64,000 bases of DNA, from positions 4,588,001 through 4,652,000 of the forward strand of contig JAQFVV010000031.1 in assembly GCA_028023455.1 (NCBI GenBank). The letters run 5' to 3'. Made by a program: the position numbers and the translations under genes. Source of the stretch: Epiperipatus broadwayi. Lineage: Eukaryota; Onychophora; Udeonychophora; Euonychophora; Peripatidae. Within the stretch, counting starts at the first letter, position 1, and each line of letters starts with the position of its first letter. Shown piece after piece: positions 11,508-24,662 of this stretch. The notes below the pieces were generated by a model. That model saw only the letters and a program-made list of their open reading frames with translations. It was not told where the DNA came from and made no database searches.

Positions 11508-14500
11508 GGGGTAATCTCTAATCTAATGAATGATTAATAGAAATTATTAATATACTTGTCTAGAATAGTTTATTTTCTTTTTAGTTTAATTTTCTCAGCC
11601 TATTTTGCTGTGTGTTTTATGGCTGTTAACAGATTGACATACGCAATAGCATTTGCCATGGAAACTATAGCATAGAGATTGAATGCACGATCATTTGAGC
11701 ATTTTTTTTCTTTTAGAATAGCTGCTACTATCTTCTAGAAAAGATTGTGTTTATTTATATTATTATGATGACAATTTATAAATCATGTCAATTCTTAAAA
11801 AAAAATTTAAAAGGAACGTTAACAAACTAAAATTAAAAAATGCTTAGTAGAAGTTTATATATATATTTATTTTAATTACTTAAATTTTGATGTATGGTTA
11901 ATTTTAAAAAAATAAATATCAGCTTTTACCATATCTTTTTATATATGTCATAATCTTGTATATATATTATTTTATCTGATTTTTTTATATTTTTAAAGGC
12001 ATTTTACTTTGGTATTTGTTATTCTAATTGACAAAATATTGCACACTACAATTTAAAAAAGTTTTTTTTTTTTATTTCAAAGTAAACTTTATTGATACAA
12101 AAACAGTACAATAGGAGTTTACTTTAAATTAAAAAAATATACTATATATCTTTTTTAGTAGTGTTAATTATAGCATGGTTGAAAGATTTGCCTCTGTATT
12201 ATATATATATAATATGTAAATATATCGCTTTACCTTTTTTTTTTTAAGGGGGGATATGTAAATTATTCTTTTACTTATAAAAACAAATAGCAGTAGGAAG
12301 GTTTTTGTTTTTATACAATAATCGAGAATTGTTTAAATTTATTTCTTCATTCCATTTATTTATTACATTTTTCTCCATGTATACACTTTTTATAAAAAAT
12401 AAAAAAAATTCTGTCTTCATAAATTATATTTAGTTGGAAATATTTTATATATATATTGAAGCTTTAATTTTTTTATATTATGTCTCAAATTCTGTCAAAA
12501 ACACTGAATTTTCTAGTGTTAGTAATTGGGAAATAAAAAATATTTAATAAATGATAATAATTTAACTATACAATAATGTGTTAATTTTAAATTAGGTTTA
12601 TGTCATTTATAAACACTAATGTTTGTCTTTGTGTATGTGTGCGGCGCGCTTAATTTTTAAATCAATAAAAAATTGAAATTATGTATCAATACTAATTATT
12701 AATCATGTTAGAATTGAAAAATAAAATTAACTAAAAAATACAAATTAACAACTGTTTGAAAAAAAAAATAAGTGTAACAGAAATGAATTCTTCATATATG
12801 GATTCCCCCCCCCCCTAATAATTAATCTCCATGAGAAATATTTGATAAATTATAAAAAAAATAAAATAGCTTTAAAAATTATTTTTATTTCTAAAATCTT
12901 ATTTAAAGTGATTATTCAATAATATCCCAAATTATTTTTCAATGTGTACATCTTGACTGCTAGATTATCTAGATTAAAGTCTTTATTTTAAGAAGCCAAT
13001 ATATAGAATAGCTAAGATTTTTCATTAGAAATGGTCACTTTTGACTCAAAGTCATTGGATTTTAATCTCTACAAGGAAATTATGAAATTCTATATTTGCC
13101 ATTTTTTCTATGCAAAGCAGAGACTTGGACTCTTTGAGCTAATAGAGATTTTTGAAATACAGAGATGAAGAAATACAGAAAAGATGAGATGTATAGAAAA
13201 AAGGTTAAGTTATGAAAATAGGTGCTTGATAAAAGAGAAAAGATCACTTGTCTTTCAAATTAGAACTAGAAGATTAAGTTGAATATGCCTTATATTGATA
13301 TCCTCTAACTTAGTCAGAGCATTGATGAATTATGGGGAACAATAAAAGATCAAAGATTATGGAATATTGTCATTAAGTTTTAACAACTTTTTGGATGAAA
13401 AATAAATATCTTTTTAAAAATATATTTTCTAATATATATTGACTATGCATAATTTATTTTAGGGTCATTTATTATAAAGATTAGTAATCAATGGTTACTA
13501 GGGGATACTCCCAACCTTTCACACTAGTTTCAAATTATTACTAAGATACTACTATATGGTATCCATTGATTACTTATGCTTACACTAGGTGGCTCTGAAA
13601 TAGAATAATAGAATGCATTACTGCTGTTAATTTTTATGTTTAATGTAAATTAGCAAAATCATATGATACTGTTTAGGCTTTTGTGCTGTTCAATAAATTT
13701 TTAAGTTTTTATATGTTAGATATTACAAATATTCTATGTATGACCTGCATAATCATATTTCAACTTTTTCCATTATAGTACATCGTAAGTAGTTGCAAGA
13801 CATTAAGGTCAAAATTATTTATAGTGTCTTTCATGCATCTTCAAAGAAGGAAATCATATGTAATTGTTATCTTTACTCCTACTCTAGAGCCATCTACTGT
13901 ACACTCTTAGAAGCATAGGAGAAAGTTATGTGGTATTATATGTAATTGTACTTTCTTCCACATATCATAAATAGAAAGAAAATGTCTACATATCACAAGA
14001 AAAAGCTTTAAGAGTTTTTATTTAAAAGACAAGACCGGCCCCTTAACTCATTATAATTTTTATTTTGGGTCAAAGTTGTAAAAAGAATTTATATTCATGT
14101 TATAGTTTATATATTATTTGAAGAATTAATATCATTAGAATAAAAAGATTCTGATCTCAATCCATCATTTTCAATCCTAAGAAAGATGATGTGATCACAA
14201 TGATATTTTATATATCTTTACTAATCAGTGTTTTTAAAAAAAAAAAAATGAATAATGTAAATTTATAATATGCACTACTCTATATATTGACTTGTTTAGT
14301 CATGCTAGAAAAATTATTTTCTACTAGAAGGGAATAGGAATTTTAGTAAATTGTGGAAAGATGTTTGCTGGTGTGATGTGAAAAAGAAAGGCCATGGATA
14401 AAAGAAACTGAATTAAATTTAGAGAGACCTTCACCTTGCAAATGGTGATGATAACATTATATTTATATATTATATATGCTAAAGCTGGTCTTGCAAATAA

Positions 14501-15338
14501 CTTAAACATTTTTTATGTGGATTCTTTTTTTTACCAAGTGATATAGATGAACTTTGAAAAAGCTAGTTGAAGATAGTTTCAGATATAGTCTGATTTATTG
14601 TCTTTTTTTTTTTTAAAAAAAATGTTAAACTTAATACATATCACTATTTTTTTTAATTAACCAATAGAATGTTAATTATTAAAATTGAATTGTATAGTAA
14701 TTTTTTTTGTTTTTTGAAAGAGATATATAAGTTTACTTTTAGGTAATAGTAAATCTTAACTTCAATTGCAATCTACAGTAATTAAAATCTTAATTAGAAG
14801 CAATAATCCATTCTATTTACTCTACTTCAGAGCCATGTGCAGTAAACTTGAGTATTCAATAGATGTTAGATGGCGGTACCTCATTCATATGGCTAGTTTC
14901 TGACTGTTGGCATTCATCATTGAAATGCATTGTATTGTACCATACATTCAGCAGCAACTTTAACTTTCTTTACATTATCCAAACTAATGATCTGAGATTT
15001 AAACACCTTTGGGTTTTGAATCCAAATTAACTTTCTTATATAGTTATTTAAGTTTGATACTTTTTCAGCAATTATCATATTTGAATAACTTCCTTTATAT
15101 GTTATCAATAGGCATTTTTGACTTTTTGGAAATATTCTAAACAAAAAAAATCAGTGGAAAGTAGATAGTTACTTGCAATAGAAGATTCTAAAACATAGAA
15201 TATAGACTGGAATTACATTTAAGGCAATTTTTGAAAATAATTTGTAATTAAAATTCAAACCAAATATGATTATAAATTTATACGGTAATCATAGAAATAC
15301 TTGGATACAAGTATAGTATATGTACTTTAAGCTAGATG
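11508..15338. other. AT-rich intergenic DNA
   Basis: No gene is recognised. A T run plus TTTATTG near 12060-12100 looks, on the - strand, like an AATAAA signal followed by poly(A), possibly a retroposed 3' tail. A GAGCCA(T/C)CTA-type motif recurs in opposite orientations near 13582, 13888 and 14830, which may mark ends of a degraded small transposon. Short open frames (14324-14509 and 14917-15144, - strand) show no domain. Confidence 0.4.
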
Positions 15339-15440
15339 TAATCAGAGGGATTTGGACTCACACTTTTAAGCTCCCTTTAGTTATCCACCCCATCTTAAAC
15401 AACTGATGCACACTGTCATATACATGTGAAAAAGATAAAT

Positions 15441-15500
15441 GATTTCCAGTATTTGTATTTCATGCTGAACCAGCACTCATCAATTAATCTGGATCATCAT
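15441..15500 (-). ncRNA. Hammerhead ribozyme relic, left arm
   Basis: Read on the - strand: a core heptamer UUGAUGA (15483-15477, canonical CUGAUGA with C3 changed to U), a 15-nt stem-loop II (15476-15462) with GUGCU paired to AGCAU, and an intact GAAA (15461-15458). The C3 change should abolish cleavage. The order and spacing match a type I hammerhead with a very short stem III. Confidence 0.65.
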
Positions 15501-15503
15501 CTC

Positions 15504-15547
<44 letters not shown>

Positions 15548-15941
15548 AGTGCTTGATTTATATTAATATAGCAAATCTTCAAACTTTAATGAACAGGATT
15601 CAATCTTCTCCAATTCATCAACCATCCACATCATTGAAAATCTTATGGTGGTATGTTCAAAGCCCTTGTTTGCTAATTTTTGTTGTCATACCCATGTTAA
15701 CCATAAGTCATATTCTGTGTATTTAAATGGGCTTAAGGTCCTACATATGATGGATCAGAATGACTTATGGTCAACATGGATGATAAATGGACAAACAAGG
15801 GCTTTAAACATGCCACCACTAGATTTTCAATGATATGGATGATTGAAAAATTGGAAAGTGGAGAGAATTGAAGCCTGTCCATTAAAGTTTGAAGATTTTC
15901 TATTTTAAACTGAGCATTTATTATATATGTGTGTGGGAGAT

Positions 15942-16003
15942 GATGATTTGGACCAACTGATGAATGCTGGTTCAGCACAAAATACATATATTGGAGATCA
16001 TTT
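15942..16003 (+). ncRNA. Hammerhead ribozyme relic, right arm
   Basis: The CUGAUGA core is at 15957-15963, stem-loop II at 15964-15978, then AAAA at 15979-15982 where GAAA is required, so catalytic G12 is lost. ACCAA before the core can pair with UUGG from 15991, forming open stem I, and AUGAU can pair with AUCAU further out across an internal loop. Stem III is a short near-palindrome. The fold is recognisable but should be inactive. Confidence 0.65.
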
Positions 16004-16019
16004 ATCTTTTTCACATGTA

Positions 16020-16102
16020 TATGGTAGTGTGAATCGATTGTATAAGATTGAGTGGATGACTAAAGAGAGCTTGAAAGTCTGGGTTCAAATCCCCTCTGAT
16101 TA
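16020..16102 (+). repeat. tRNA-Ser-like terminus of the unit
   Basis: GAGTGGATGACTAAAGAGAG, then an anticodon-arm-like GCTTGAAAGTC (loop CTTGAAA, anticodon position TGA), then GGGTTCAAATCCC, a good B box with a 5-bp T-stem remnant. This resembles a tRNA-Ser(UGA) lacking its variable arm, typical of a tRNA-derived SINE promoter, although here it lies 3' of the hammerhead. The acceptor stem is not preserved, so it is not a functional tRNA gene. Confidence 0.55.
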
Positions 16103-18473
16103 ATCATAGTAATATATATTATCTTGCTATTGTCTATTTAACATTTTTTTAAATAAATTATATTAGAAAAGTAATAAAACTTATCTTTATTATTCAACAA
16201 TAATGTAGATAATTAATAATAATTAAACTTTTTCTATAGTTGTTTCAGTTAAATTTGTTATAATTTTATTGAATCATTTTAAAAAATTTTTTTGGAAAAT
16301 TAGACTAAATTCATTTGCATTCAGCAAAAACATGAGCTTACTGGCAATAATTTTAAAAATGATCCCCTAATAAAATTATATACATTCAACCATACATCCA
16401 AAATTTTAAAAAGCTAATCCTTCTTATTAATATTTTAACAATATTTTTTAATAGTTGAAATGCAAAACTTTAAATATCTGGATATAAAAAAAAATTGGAT
16501 TTATATGTATAATTTACTAAAGAAAAAAAACTGGCTTACATTTATAAAATTATCTATAACTAAGTATTTACACATATAAAAAATGTCAAAACATGAAATT
16601 ATATACAATATGAATTTTTTTAATCCATGTCTAGTATCTTGGTTAATAAATGTTATTATAGATCTATTTATGAAGCCATTTTTCAATATTTATATTTTCA
16701 TTGAGGAAAAGATAATACTGATTTCTAAATTTGATCTACTCTTGCTGACATAAAAAAAAAATGCTGAATTTTTATATCTCAATTGGAACATTGGTTGCCA
16801 TACTGTACATATTAGTTGAATTTCAAAAAAGTCACTCAGTGAATGCCTTCATTTGAGTTTTTCTTTATGATTTCATTTCACATTCTATCTTGCTTTATTA
16901 ATGTTTTATCACATATATGGGACCATATTATTTAGACAGCTTCCCTTAGCATTTTTAGCCTACATAAAATAATTGCTCAATATACCCCTGCACCAAATAC
17001 ATATTCATGTATTAGAACACTAAAAAACTTTAAACATGCTAATTCTCTTTGCAGAAGGATGTTCTGATAAATAGAAAGTATTTGGTGATTATCCTGGCAT
17101 TAATTTTTTATCTAATCGAATCAAAATTATGATATCTAGTATTTGAGATAAACTATAAATCAATGGTTTCAGTGTTGCAGTATCTCTTGATATTTCAAGA
17201 TTCTTATGAAATTGAAAATTTTCTACATGTCATTATTCATTGACTCATTAAAAGTCAGTTGTAGAAAGTTCTTCTTTATAAATGGAAATCTCTATTTTGT
17301 TGCTTGAATTGCAAACATGTTATAACACAAAAGATATCTATATAAATGCAGTTGAATTTTTTATGTTAATGAGATCAAAGGCCAAACTAAAATTCTATAA
17401 TTAGAAACGTTGATTAAAACTTGTCCCATTAGTTCTAAAAAGAAAATTTTGTGAATAATTTGCCCTGAAAAAATTCCTTAAAATAAGTAAAGCTTTGTTA
17501 AAGTAATAAATGAAATACAAACTGGATATTACATCTTTGAGAAAGATCCTGAAAACCTTCATCTATTGGAAATTGATTAATGTAAAAGTATTGTTTTCTG
17601 TTTCATTACCTTCTTTTGGGGGCGAAGGGCTTTTTTTGCCTTGCATACAGCTATTATTACTTTTATTTCGAGGAATATAAAATTAATTTTTTTCTGAAAA
17701 AAGTTTAAATTATATTCTTTTTTTATTATAATAGAAAAATTTTGATTGGTCTGGATAGCAATCAGCATTATTAGAATCAGTATTAATTCAATTATAATAT
17801 CAGATAAAGATTATTATCTAAAATTACTAAAAATATAAATTATAAAAAATATGCAATTCAGAGATTTTTCTAGTAGTTTTATTAAAAATTTTTGTAGTGC
17901 CATGAAAAGTTTGTAAACCTTGGCTGGTTAATCATTAAAGTTTGTTGGACTATATATATAAGTTTTTAATGTGCGAAAAATATTGAAAATGTATTTCTTA
18001 TGGCTGATTTAAATTATTGAAAATGCCTTTCATTAAAAAAATTAATGCAAACCTGTACAATAATTGTCTTTTTTAGAACTTGAATTTTTATGTAAATTTT
18101 GTTTATATTATATTTTAAAATTACAAATAAAAAGGATTTGTAGACAATTTATATACATTATTTTTGTTTAAATTGTGTAAATGAATTTATCAAAATTAAT
18201 TTTATATATTTCAAATATTCATTAATAGTAGTAATGTATATACACGAACAATTTTTTATTGTATAATAAACTTAATTAAACAGAAAGGTTGTTTTCTCAT
18301 CCCTGGTGTTCGCCATGGGATGGTGTTGATGCTAATCAAAAACATATACATATAACGATTCCGGGCCGGACCTAAATGATCGATTTGATCTAAAATATCT
18401 GATTTCTTAGATTTGTAATAAAATATTCTACTAACTAATACTATTATATGATGTTAGTTTTTTCATATTTGTA
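16103..18473. other. AT-rich intergenic DNA, nothing recognised
   Basis: Long A/T runs and short open frames (16501-16686 and 17577-17768, - strand) without recognisable domains. A G/C-richer patch at 18300-18390 (CGATTCCGGGCCGGACC) stands out but has no identifiable partner in the window. Confidence 0.4.
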
Positions 18474-18955
18474 AATGTTTATTAATCTTATATTGTTTTT
18501 TAGTTTGTGTGTGTGTGTCTTTAAAGTTACGGTGTTTTTCTAATTTTTTTTGGACTTTATGTGTGTCTTTTTAAAGTTACAGTCTTTTTTTTGCAAGAGT
18601 AAATCAATAATTTTATTCAAAAGCAAGACATAATAAGTAAATGTTTATTAATCTTATCTTGTTTTTTAGTTTGTGTGTGTGTCTTTAAAGTTATGGGGCT
18701 TTTTCTAATTTTTTTTGGGGCTTTATGTGTGTCTTTTTAAAGTTACGGTATTTTTTTTGCAAGAGTAAATCAATAATTTGATTCAAAAGCAAGACGTAAT
18801 AAGTCAATGTTTATTAATCCTAGATTGTTTTTTAGTTTGTGTGTGTGTCTTTAAAGTTATGGGGCTTTTTCTCATTTTTTTTTGGACTTTATGTGTGTCT
18901 TTTTTTGGTCAAGAGTAAATCAATCATTTTATTAAAAAAGCAATACGTAATTCTA
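18474..18955. repeat. Tandem repeat, about 168 bp x 3
   Basis: Three successive copies begin near 18474, 18641 and 18808. Each starts with ATGTTTATTAATC, continues through TTTTTAGTTTGTGTGTGTGT, a CTTTAAAGTTA motif used twice, and ends in CAAGAGTAAATCAATAAT and a GCAA(G/T)AC(G/A)TAAT segment. The third copy lacks the second AAAGTTACG part. It is non-coding, minisatellite-like. Confidence 0.8.
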
Positions 18956-19004
18956 AATCTATCAAAAGTAACATAATTTATATACTACAATTTAGAATTG
19001 ATAC

Positions 19005-19520
19005 CCGACTACTATTAGTAAGGACCGTCATTGAAAGACTCAATTAAAAAATGATACCCGACTAATTTGCTTTCTTTTTTTGGGGGGACAGTAATGAATC
19101 TGAAAGTGGGGTGTTTTTGTTAAGTCTGTCTATATAAAAAGAGTACCGTTATTGAAGTACTAAATTTAAAAATGATAGCTGACTAATTTGCGTTTCTTTT
19201 GACAGTAATTAATCAGAAAGTGTGGGGGGGGGGGGTGTTGGTAAATCTTGTGTATATATAAAAAAATGTAATTCAGATAGTCCATTGAAAAAATCAAACT
19301 ACGTTGAATTTGCTTTTTTTTTTTTTAAGACAGTAATTAATCAGGAACTGGGTTGTTTTTGTTAGTGTGTAGATATAAAAAGTAATCTTATTTTGAAATA
19401 ATAAATGTAAAAAAAAAAAAAATAATAGCCGACTAATTTTCTTTTTTGGAAAAGTAATTACTAATAATTAGACACTGAGTTGTTTTTGTTTGTGTGTATA
19501 TATATATAACAAAAGTAATT
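19005..19520. repeat. Tandem repeat, about 120 bp x 4-5
   Basis: Diverged copies begin near 19054, 19176, 19296 and 19427, each with GACTAATTTGC-like, ACAGTAAT(T/G)AATC, a G-rich plus TGTTTTTGTTA segment, TATATAAAAA and a run ending AAAATGATA. It directly follows the 168-bp array; the two units look unrelated. No coding potential. Confidence 0.7.
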
Positions 19521-20363
19521 GGTCATGGACGAATTCTCATGAAAATGATACTTTTCGCGTGATCCTTGAAATTTTTTTCGTTCCACACCCTTAAAAGCAA
19601 TTTTTGAGGGTTACCCATTCGTAATGGAATCTTCAGGACATTATTACTAAACTTACAACAGTAAAGTAAGTTACAACACATTAAAAAAAAATAGACGTCT
19701 TATCAAATTTTAAAAAACTACAACTGCTTCAAATACACACACTCTCACACAAAACTACAGAGAAAAAGATAATCTACTATTACGAGAAAATGATGAACAA
19801 AATCAACTACTATGGCAGCCAATCAAGGCATTTCTTTCTCTTTGCTTTTAGCATAGAAAAAAGCCATAACCAGCAGCCATCGGGAACTCTTTCTGTGTTT
19901 TATCATAGAAAGAAGTCTCTTTGTGTTGGCTTCTGTCACCGCCTTCGTCCAACATAACATGAGGACTCTTCTGCATTTATAGCATAGAAAATTTCTTCTT
20001 TTGTTGGGTGAATGCCAGTGAAACGGTATATTTCTAGGAATTGACCTAGAAATAGCGACATCTCAAGGCGAACACCAGAGATGAGAAAACAACCAACAGA
20101 AAATTTCATGTAGCAGGATTTTTTACAAAAAAGGTTTTGGAAAAATGATACCAGAAACACAGATCTTTTCTCCCTTTTTATTATTTTTATCATTTTTGGA
20201 TGGAATGTTTTGCCTATATTAATAATATAATTATTTATGGTAATTATACATATATGTGAAGAGTGGTTACTATATAAAAATATTATTGAAGAAAATTTAT
20301 GTAGAAAAAGCCTTTGGAATAGTTTTAGTTGTTCATTTATATTTTTATTTCTAACTTGATTAT
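19521..20363. other. Unassigned DNA with one weak open frame
   Basis: Slightly less AT-rich than its surroundings. An open frame of 85 codons on the - strand (20193-19936) begins MIKIIKREKRS and has no domain I recognise. It is not supported as a gene: there is no splice or promoter context and it sits among repeats. Confidence 0.3.
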
Positions 20364-20533
20364 TAATAGTTTTAACAAGGCTGTAAACCTTAGCAATGAG
20401 CGTCTGAAAAAATCGTCACTAGGGACCTCTGTAGGTCTTTAAAACACATGTGTTTTAAAGACCTACAGAGGTCCCTAGTGACGATTTTTTCAGACGCTCA
20501 TTGCTAAGGTTTACAGCCTTGTTAAAACTATTA
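20364..20533. repeat. Perfect 170-bp palindrome
   Basis: Two 85-bp arms meet at ACACA/TGTGT (centre between 20448 and 20449) and I find no mismatch between them. There is no spacer. The outer arm sequence GGCTGTAAACCTTAGCAATG and inner AGGGACCTCTGTAGGTCTTT resemble single-orientation pieces at 39128, 39474 and 57835. A 13-bp direct repeat TAACTTGATTATT lies at 20352-20364 and 20572-20584, possibly a target duplication. The lack of arm divergence implies recent formation or gene conversion. Confidence 0.85.
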
Positions 20534-23500
20534 CTGAAATAATAGTGAGCGTTTAATAAAATTTATAATTATAACTTGATTATTGTAATTTTAAAAAATT
20601 AAAATCTATAAGTAATTAAATACTTTTTTAAAAAAAGTTTTTACAGAACAAAAAATAACAATAAATGCTTAACTTGTATTCAGGACAAAAATTGACCTTT
20701 AAAATTTCTCAAAATATTGATAGTTTAGTAATAACAATTTTAATCAAACATTTGGTGATAAAATTAAATTCAGTAGGGCAATAGTTATCTTAACATTAAT
20801 TATCCAAATGTTGCCCAACATGGTTTAACGCATTGGTAGAATATATGGCTTTGGAATGTAAGGTTCTCCGTTTAATTCCAGTTCTGGGACTTCTGATATT
20901 TGAAGCTCTTATGGACTTCCAACCAATAAAGCCATACACTTTTTTTATCCAAATAGTAACTATTCCACCCATTAAAACAAAATTACCATATCAATTTTTG
21001 TGTATTGATTTACACACCATGCCAACTTAACATAGTAATCAAATAATAGACTCTAAAGTTTAAGATTCCTGAATTGACTGTTAAGGAAAGTAAAATAAAA
21101 ACAGACATGTTTTACTCAAATTATTACTTGTGTATTCAAATATCGTATAACATCCCAAGTAATTACCTATATAGTTATTATTAAGCTGAAATATTAATTA
21201 TGTCACTTAATGTAGTATGTTTTGATTACTTATTCAAAAATATAGCTTTAAGAGGTTAATTTAGCAACAGATTTATTTTAAAATAATATTTATTGTTGTG
21301 ATTATTATATTAATAAGCTTGAATTTAAAAGATTGTTTTTTTACTTTAAAAAAAAAAAAAAGGCAAAATTTTATTTTAAAAAATTTCATTATTATTGTGA
21401 ACATTAAAATTCATTTTTGGCATTATATAAATATATCTTTATAAAGCTCATTATTTGAAACTTATTAATGGTTGAATTTTAATACTACTAGATTAATAAG
21501 TTTCATTTGTTATTATTGAAAGAAATATTTTTTTTCATATATTTTTTTCTGTTATTCAAAAAGCGATGAAAAGATTGTAACATTTTTCATCTAAAATAAG
21601 ATAACAGATATAATTTTAACTCTGGATTCGGTACCGATGACTCCTCTCCCACCAAAAGTAAAGGTCACATTATACTGTAATTGCATTTTTTTTTCTTTAT
21701 ATAGTCAGTATATTAGCACTTAAGTGAGTAATCCAGATTATCATTAAATCTTCATCCTGTGATTAATATAACTAGATATATATTTACCAATCATTATGAA
21801 ATGGTATTTGGATTTGTGAACTGTCAAAAAAAATCTAAATTTATTTGTGACCTAGAATTTCAGATTATGAGTACAGTAATAATATACTTTGAAACATTTT
21901 GATATATTTATATTTAAGTTTAAACATTGTTAAATTAACTTCATTTGGAATTTTGTTATTATAGTTTGTTTATTTTTTCATGTTTTATTTGCTGTTTAAA
22001 GACCATGGGTATTATCCAAAACTATTTTGATTTGGTTTGTATAATCAATGTTCTATTTCATTTATATCTGGGTTTTTCTTTTTTTGTTAACAATGTACGT
22101 ATTATTGCCATTTTAGTAGTATGAAAGAATTCATTAATGCTATATATTTATGTATCATAAAATAAATTGTACTCTTCCAAAGCTAAAAGAATGGTTTAAA
22201 ATTACAACTTACACATTTCAAATCATATTTGTACTTGACAGATGAGAAATATCATTTGAAGTTTAGAAATATTTTGTAATTTTTGTTTTGGTGTTTAGTA
22301 TATGTTATGTGTATGTGTGTTTATATATATATATGAGTCAGAAACAGTTGAGCACCCATGATAAAACATCTCAGAGGCAAGGTAAATTTGTTTCAAAATT
22401 ATTAGACTTTTTATCAGAAATTAAATTATCATTAAATACATTATAAAATAGATTTCTTCTTATCTTTGAATTGCTGTATTAATTGCTCTACTTGTAATTT
22501 GTCTCAATTAATGAAAACAGGCTTTATAAACCAACAGTCATAGGAAATTATCACTGAGTGTTTCCAGTCTAATATTTTTCACAAGTAAAGGGATTTAATT
22601 AATAAGATTTTTTATGTAACTATTTTTTATTGCAGCTGTACTCTGGGCCTTGAGCGCTGTATATATATACGCACATACAAAAACTTTTGTAATCACTTAA
22701 AATGTGAATATATTATCAGATAGAAGCAGAAACATTTAAATATCATAATTAATATATAATATAATAGGTGTTTAAAGGATTATAACTGTGGTTGTATAAG
22801 AATATATACACATAACTTTAATAATTTTGATTGATTAATACTGAAAAGCTTTTAAACAAAAAATAAACCTTTAATTTTTACAATATTTAAAAATGCTTTA
22901 TTACTTTATGTATATTCTGTCATAATTAATTTTATTTTTTGGTACTCATGTATTGTGGGAAATTTTGAATTGGGGTTTGTTCACATAATTTTGCTCACTG
23001 CAATTTGTATTCTGCTTGCAATGTTTATTTTCATAATAAATGGTTCCTGAGGGGAAGATTTTTGCAATAGCCATTTTCTGGTTGCTAAATTATACTTATA
23101 AATATGCTATTGAAATCGAGTTTATTTTTTTTTTAATTTAAGAGATTGGCTTGGATTCAAAAATTTAAGTATTTGAATTTTCAGGCTTTTGGCTTAAAAT
23201 AGCAAATTAAAAATAAAATGTGCCAGTAAGTAGAGAATCATGTAAATTCAGTGCCTATATCCAAAGTTTAATCAGCTGGAAAACAATCATGAAAATCTAG
23301 TGCACTGCCATCTAGTGTGCATTGATTTTATTCATTGCTCACTTTGAGGATTTTTTGATATGAAAGACTGATGCCACTAGTTTGTTGAGTTTTTTTTTTC
23401 TTTGCTGTTAATGCCATTATCACAGCCAGCATAGGTTTTACTATGCAACACATAGCTATTGTATATTTTGTAAAGTTTCACTTATAAATAAATAAAAACA

Positions 23501-24137
23501 GAAAATATATATATAATTAAATGTTTGTTTGTTTTTTTTTAAAAACTACATCAAGAATTTATAACTCAGTTAACTATCTAGAGTGTTATCAAAAATGAGA
23601 ATTTGCAAGAAAAAATATATTCTTTTTGTTAGATATTTATTATTTGAAAAGCTTCATTCTTCAACTGATTCACATCTTTCACATAACATTATCATTATAA
23701 GTATAATAATAGTTTAAGAAAATTAATATTACATCATTTGAATTTTCAAAATCAAACCATTTGTTATAGTAAGTAAATTCCTGGGCCCAGCATCCACATT
23801 ACTTTTACTAACATATGATATTATCACAGTTATATTTTTGCAATCAGTGCATTAGCACTAATCTGACCAAGTCAGATAAAAAACTTCCAAGATTCATCTA
23901 ATTCAGAATTGGCATGGCAGATGTTTATATTAATCACAATGCCAAGAGAATAATGCATGTGATTTCTATTGGTTGAACAGTTTGACAGTGAGTTGTGAAA
24001 AACAAGAAGTGTGAAAAGCATTGAATAATGCAATAATCTATCAATTGAACATATATCAGAATTTAGGATAGTTATATGTAAAGTACTAATGCAAAAAAAA
24101 ATGTTTAGGTTTCATACAAATTCAGCTTGTGATTTAC
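20534..24137. other. AT-rich intergenic DNA
   Basis: No gene is recognised. A possible degenerate tRNA-like stretch lies at 20822-20890 (TTAACGCATTGGTAGA, then GTTTAATTCC), but its stems do not pair. The open frame 20833-21030 overlaps it and has no domain. The rest is A/T runs and short TA repeats. Confidence 0.4.
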
Positions 24138-24150
24138 ATTGAGCATACAA

Positions 24151-24662
24151 TAATTGAAAGTTGCTAATCTTTCATATGCGCTAAGACAGCCAATCAGATT
24201 TTAAACAGCTGTCTTAAGAATGATCAGGCTTTGACACACGACAGAGATTTTGACAAGAAATTATTATTTCCAATTTATTAACAACATGCGATTTAGACAA
24301 ATATTATTTACATACATTGCTGATAAATTATATTAACATCTAGAAAATTGCGGTTTAGTAAATCTAAGATTTCGCTCCGTAATATCTTAAATTAATAACA
24401 CAATGAATGATAAGTGTATATGTTTATATATTCGAGCTTTCAGGCCAAGATGCTTAAGACTGGCTTATATATTTAAAAAGTTAAGTTGAGAAAAGGTTGG
24501 TATCATCCTTTTCTTGTCAAAATCTCTGTCATGTATCGAAGTCTGATCATTCTTAAGACGGCTGTTTAAAATCTGATTGGCTGTCTTAGCGCATGTGAAA
24601 GATTAGCAAACTTTCAATTATTATTTCCAATTTATTAACAACATGCGATTTAGACAAATATT
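24151..24662. mobile_element. Inverted-repeat element with 13-bp flanking duplication
   Basis: Terminal inverted repeats of about 110 bp (24151-24260 and 24510-24620) share TAATTGAAAGTTTGCTAATC-like ends, GCTAAGACAGCCAATCAGAT and TTGACAAGAAA. The flanks carry an exact 13-bp direct repeat ATTGAGCATACAA at 24138-24150 and 24663-24675. A segment of about 45 bp (ATTATTTCCAATTTATTAAC and onward, including ACATGCGATTTAGAC) occurs once after the left arm (24262) and again after the right arm (24620). There is no coding capacity. It is a non-autonomous foldback element; the long duplication is unusual for common cut-and-paste families. Confidence 0.75.

Larger units (their letters stand above)
15339..16102. 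mobile_element. Inverted dimer of hammerhead/tRNA-like unit
   Basis: The 764-bp block is a long inverted repeat centred near 15720, with arms of about 380 bp. Terminal TAATCAGAGGG on the left is mirrored by CCCTCTGATTA on the right. From centre outward each arm carries a unique part, a hammerhead ribozyme core, and a tRNA-like terminus with B-box GGTTCAAATCC (right arm). The short open frames here (15645-15833 and 15733-16014) are shadows of the repeat. It is most likely two head-to-head copies of a SINE or retrozyme-like unit; a single foldback transposon with captured ribozyme is the alternative. Confidence 0.7.

Noticed and set aside
12062-12110. Antisense gene 3' end or processed pseudogene tail
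   Set aside because: AATAAA followed by an A run on - is common by chance in such AT-rich DNA and no coding remnant lies upstream.
19936-20193. 85-codon - strand frame as a small gene
   Set aside because: No domain, no splice or promoter context, and frames of this length occur by chance in 64 kb.
20822-20890. tRNA gene on +
   Set aside because: A- and B-box-like phrases are present but anticodon, T and acceptor stems do not pair.
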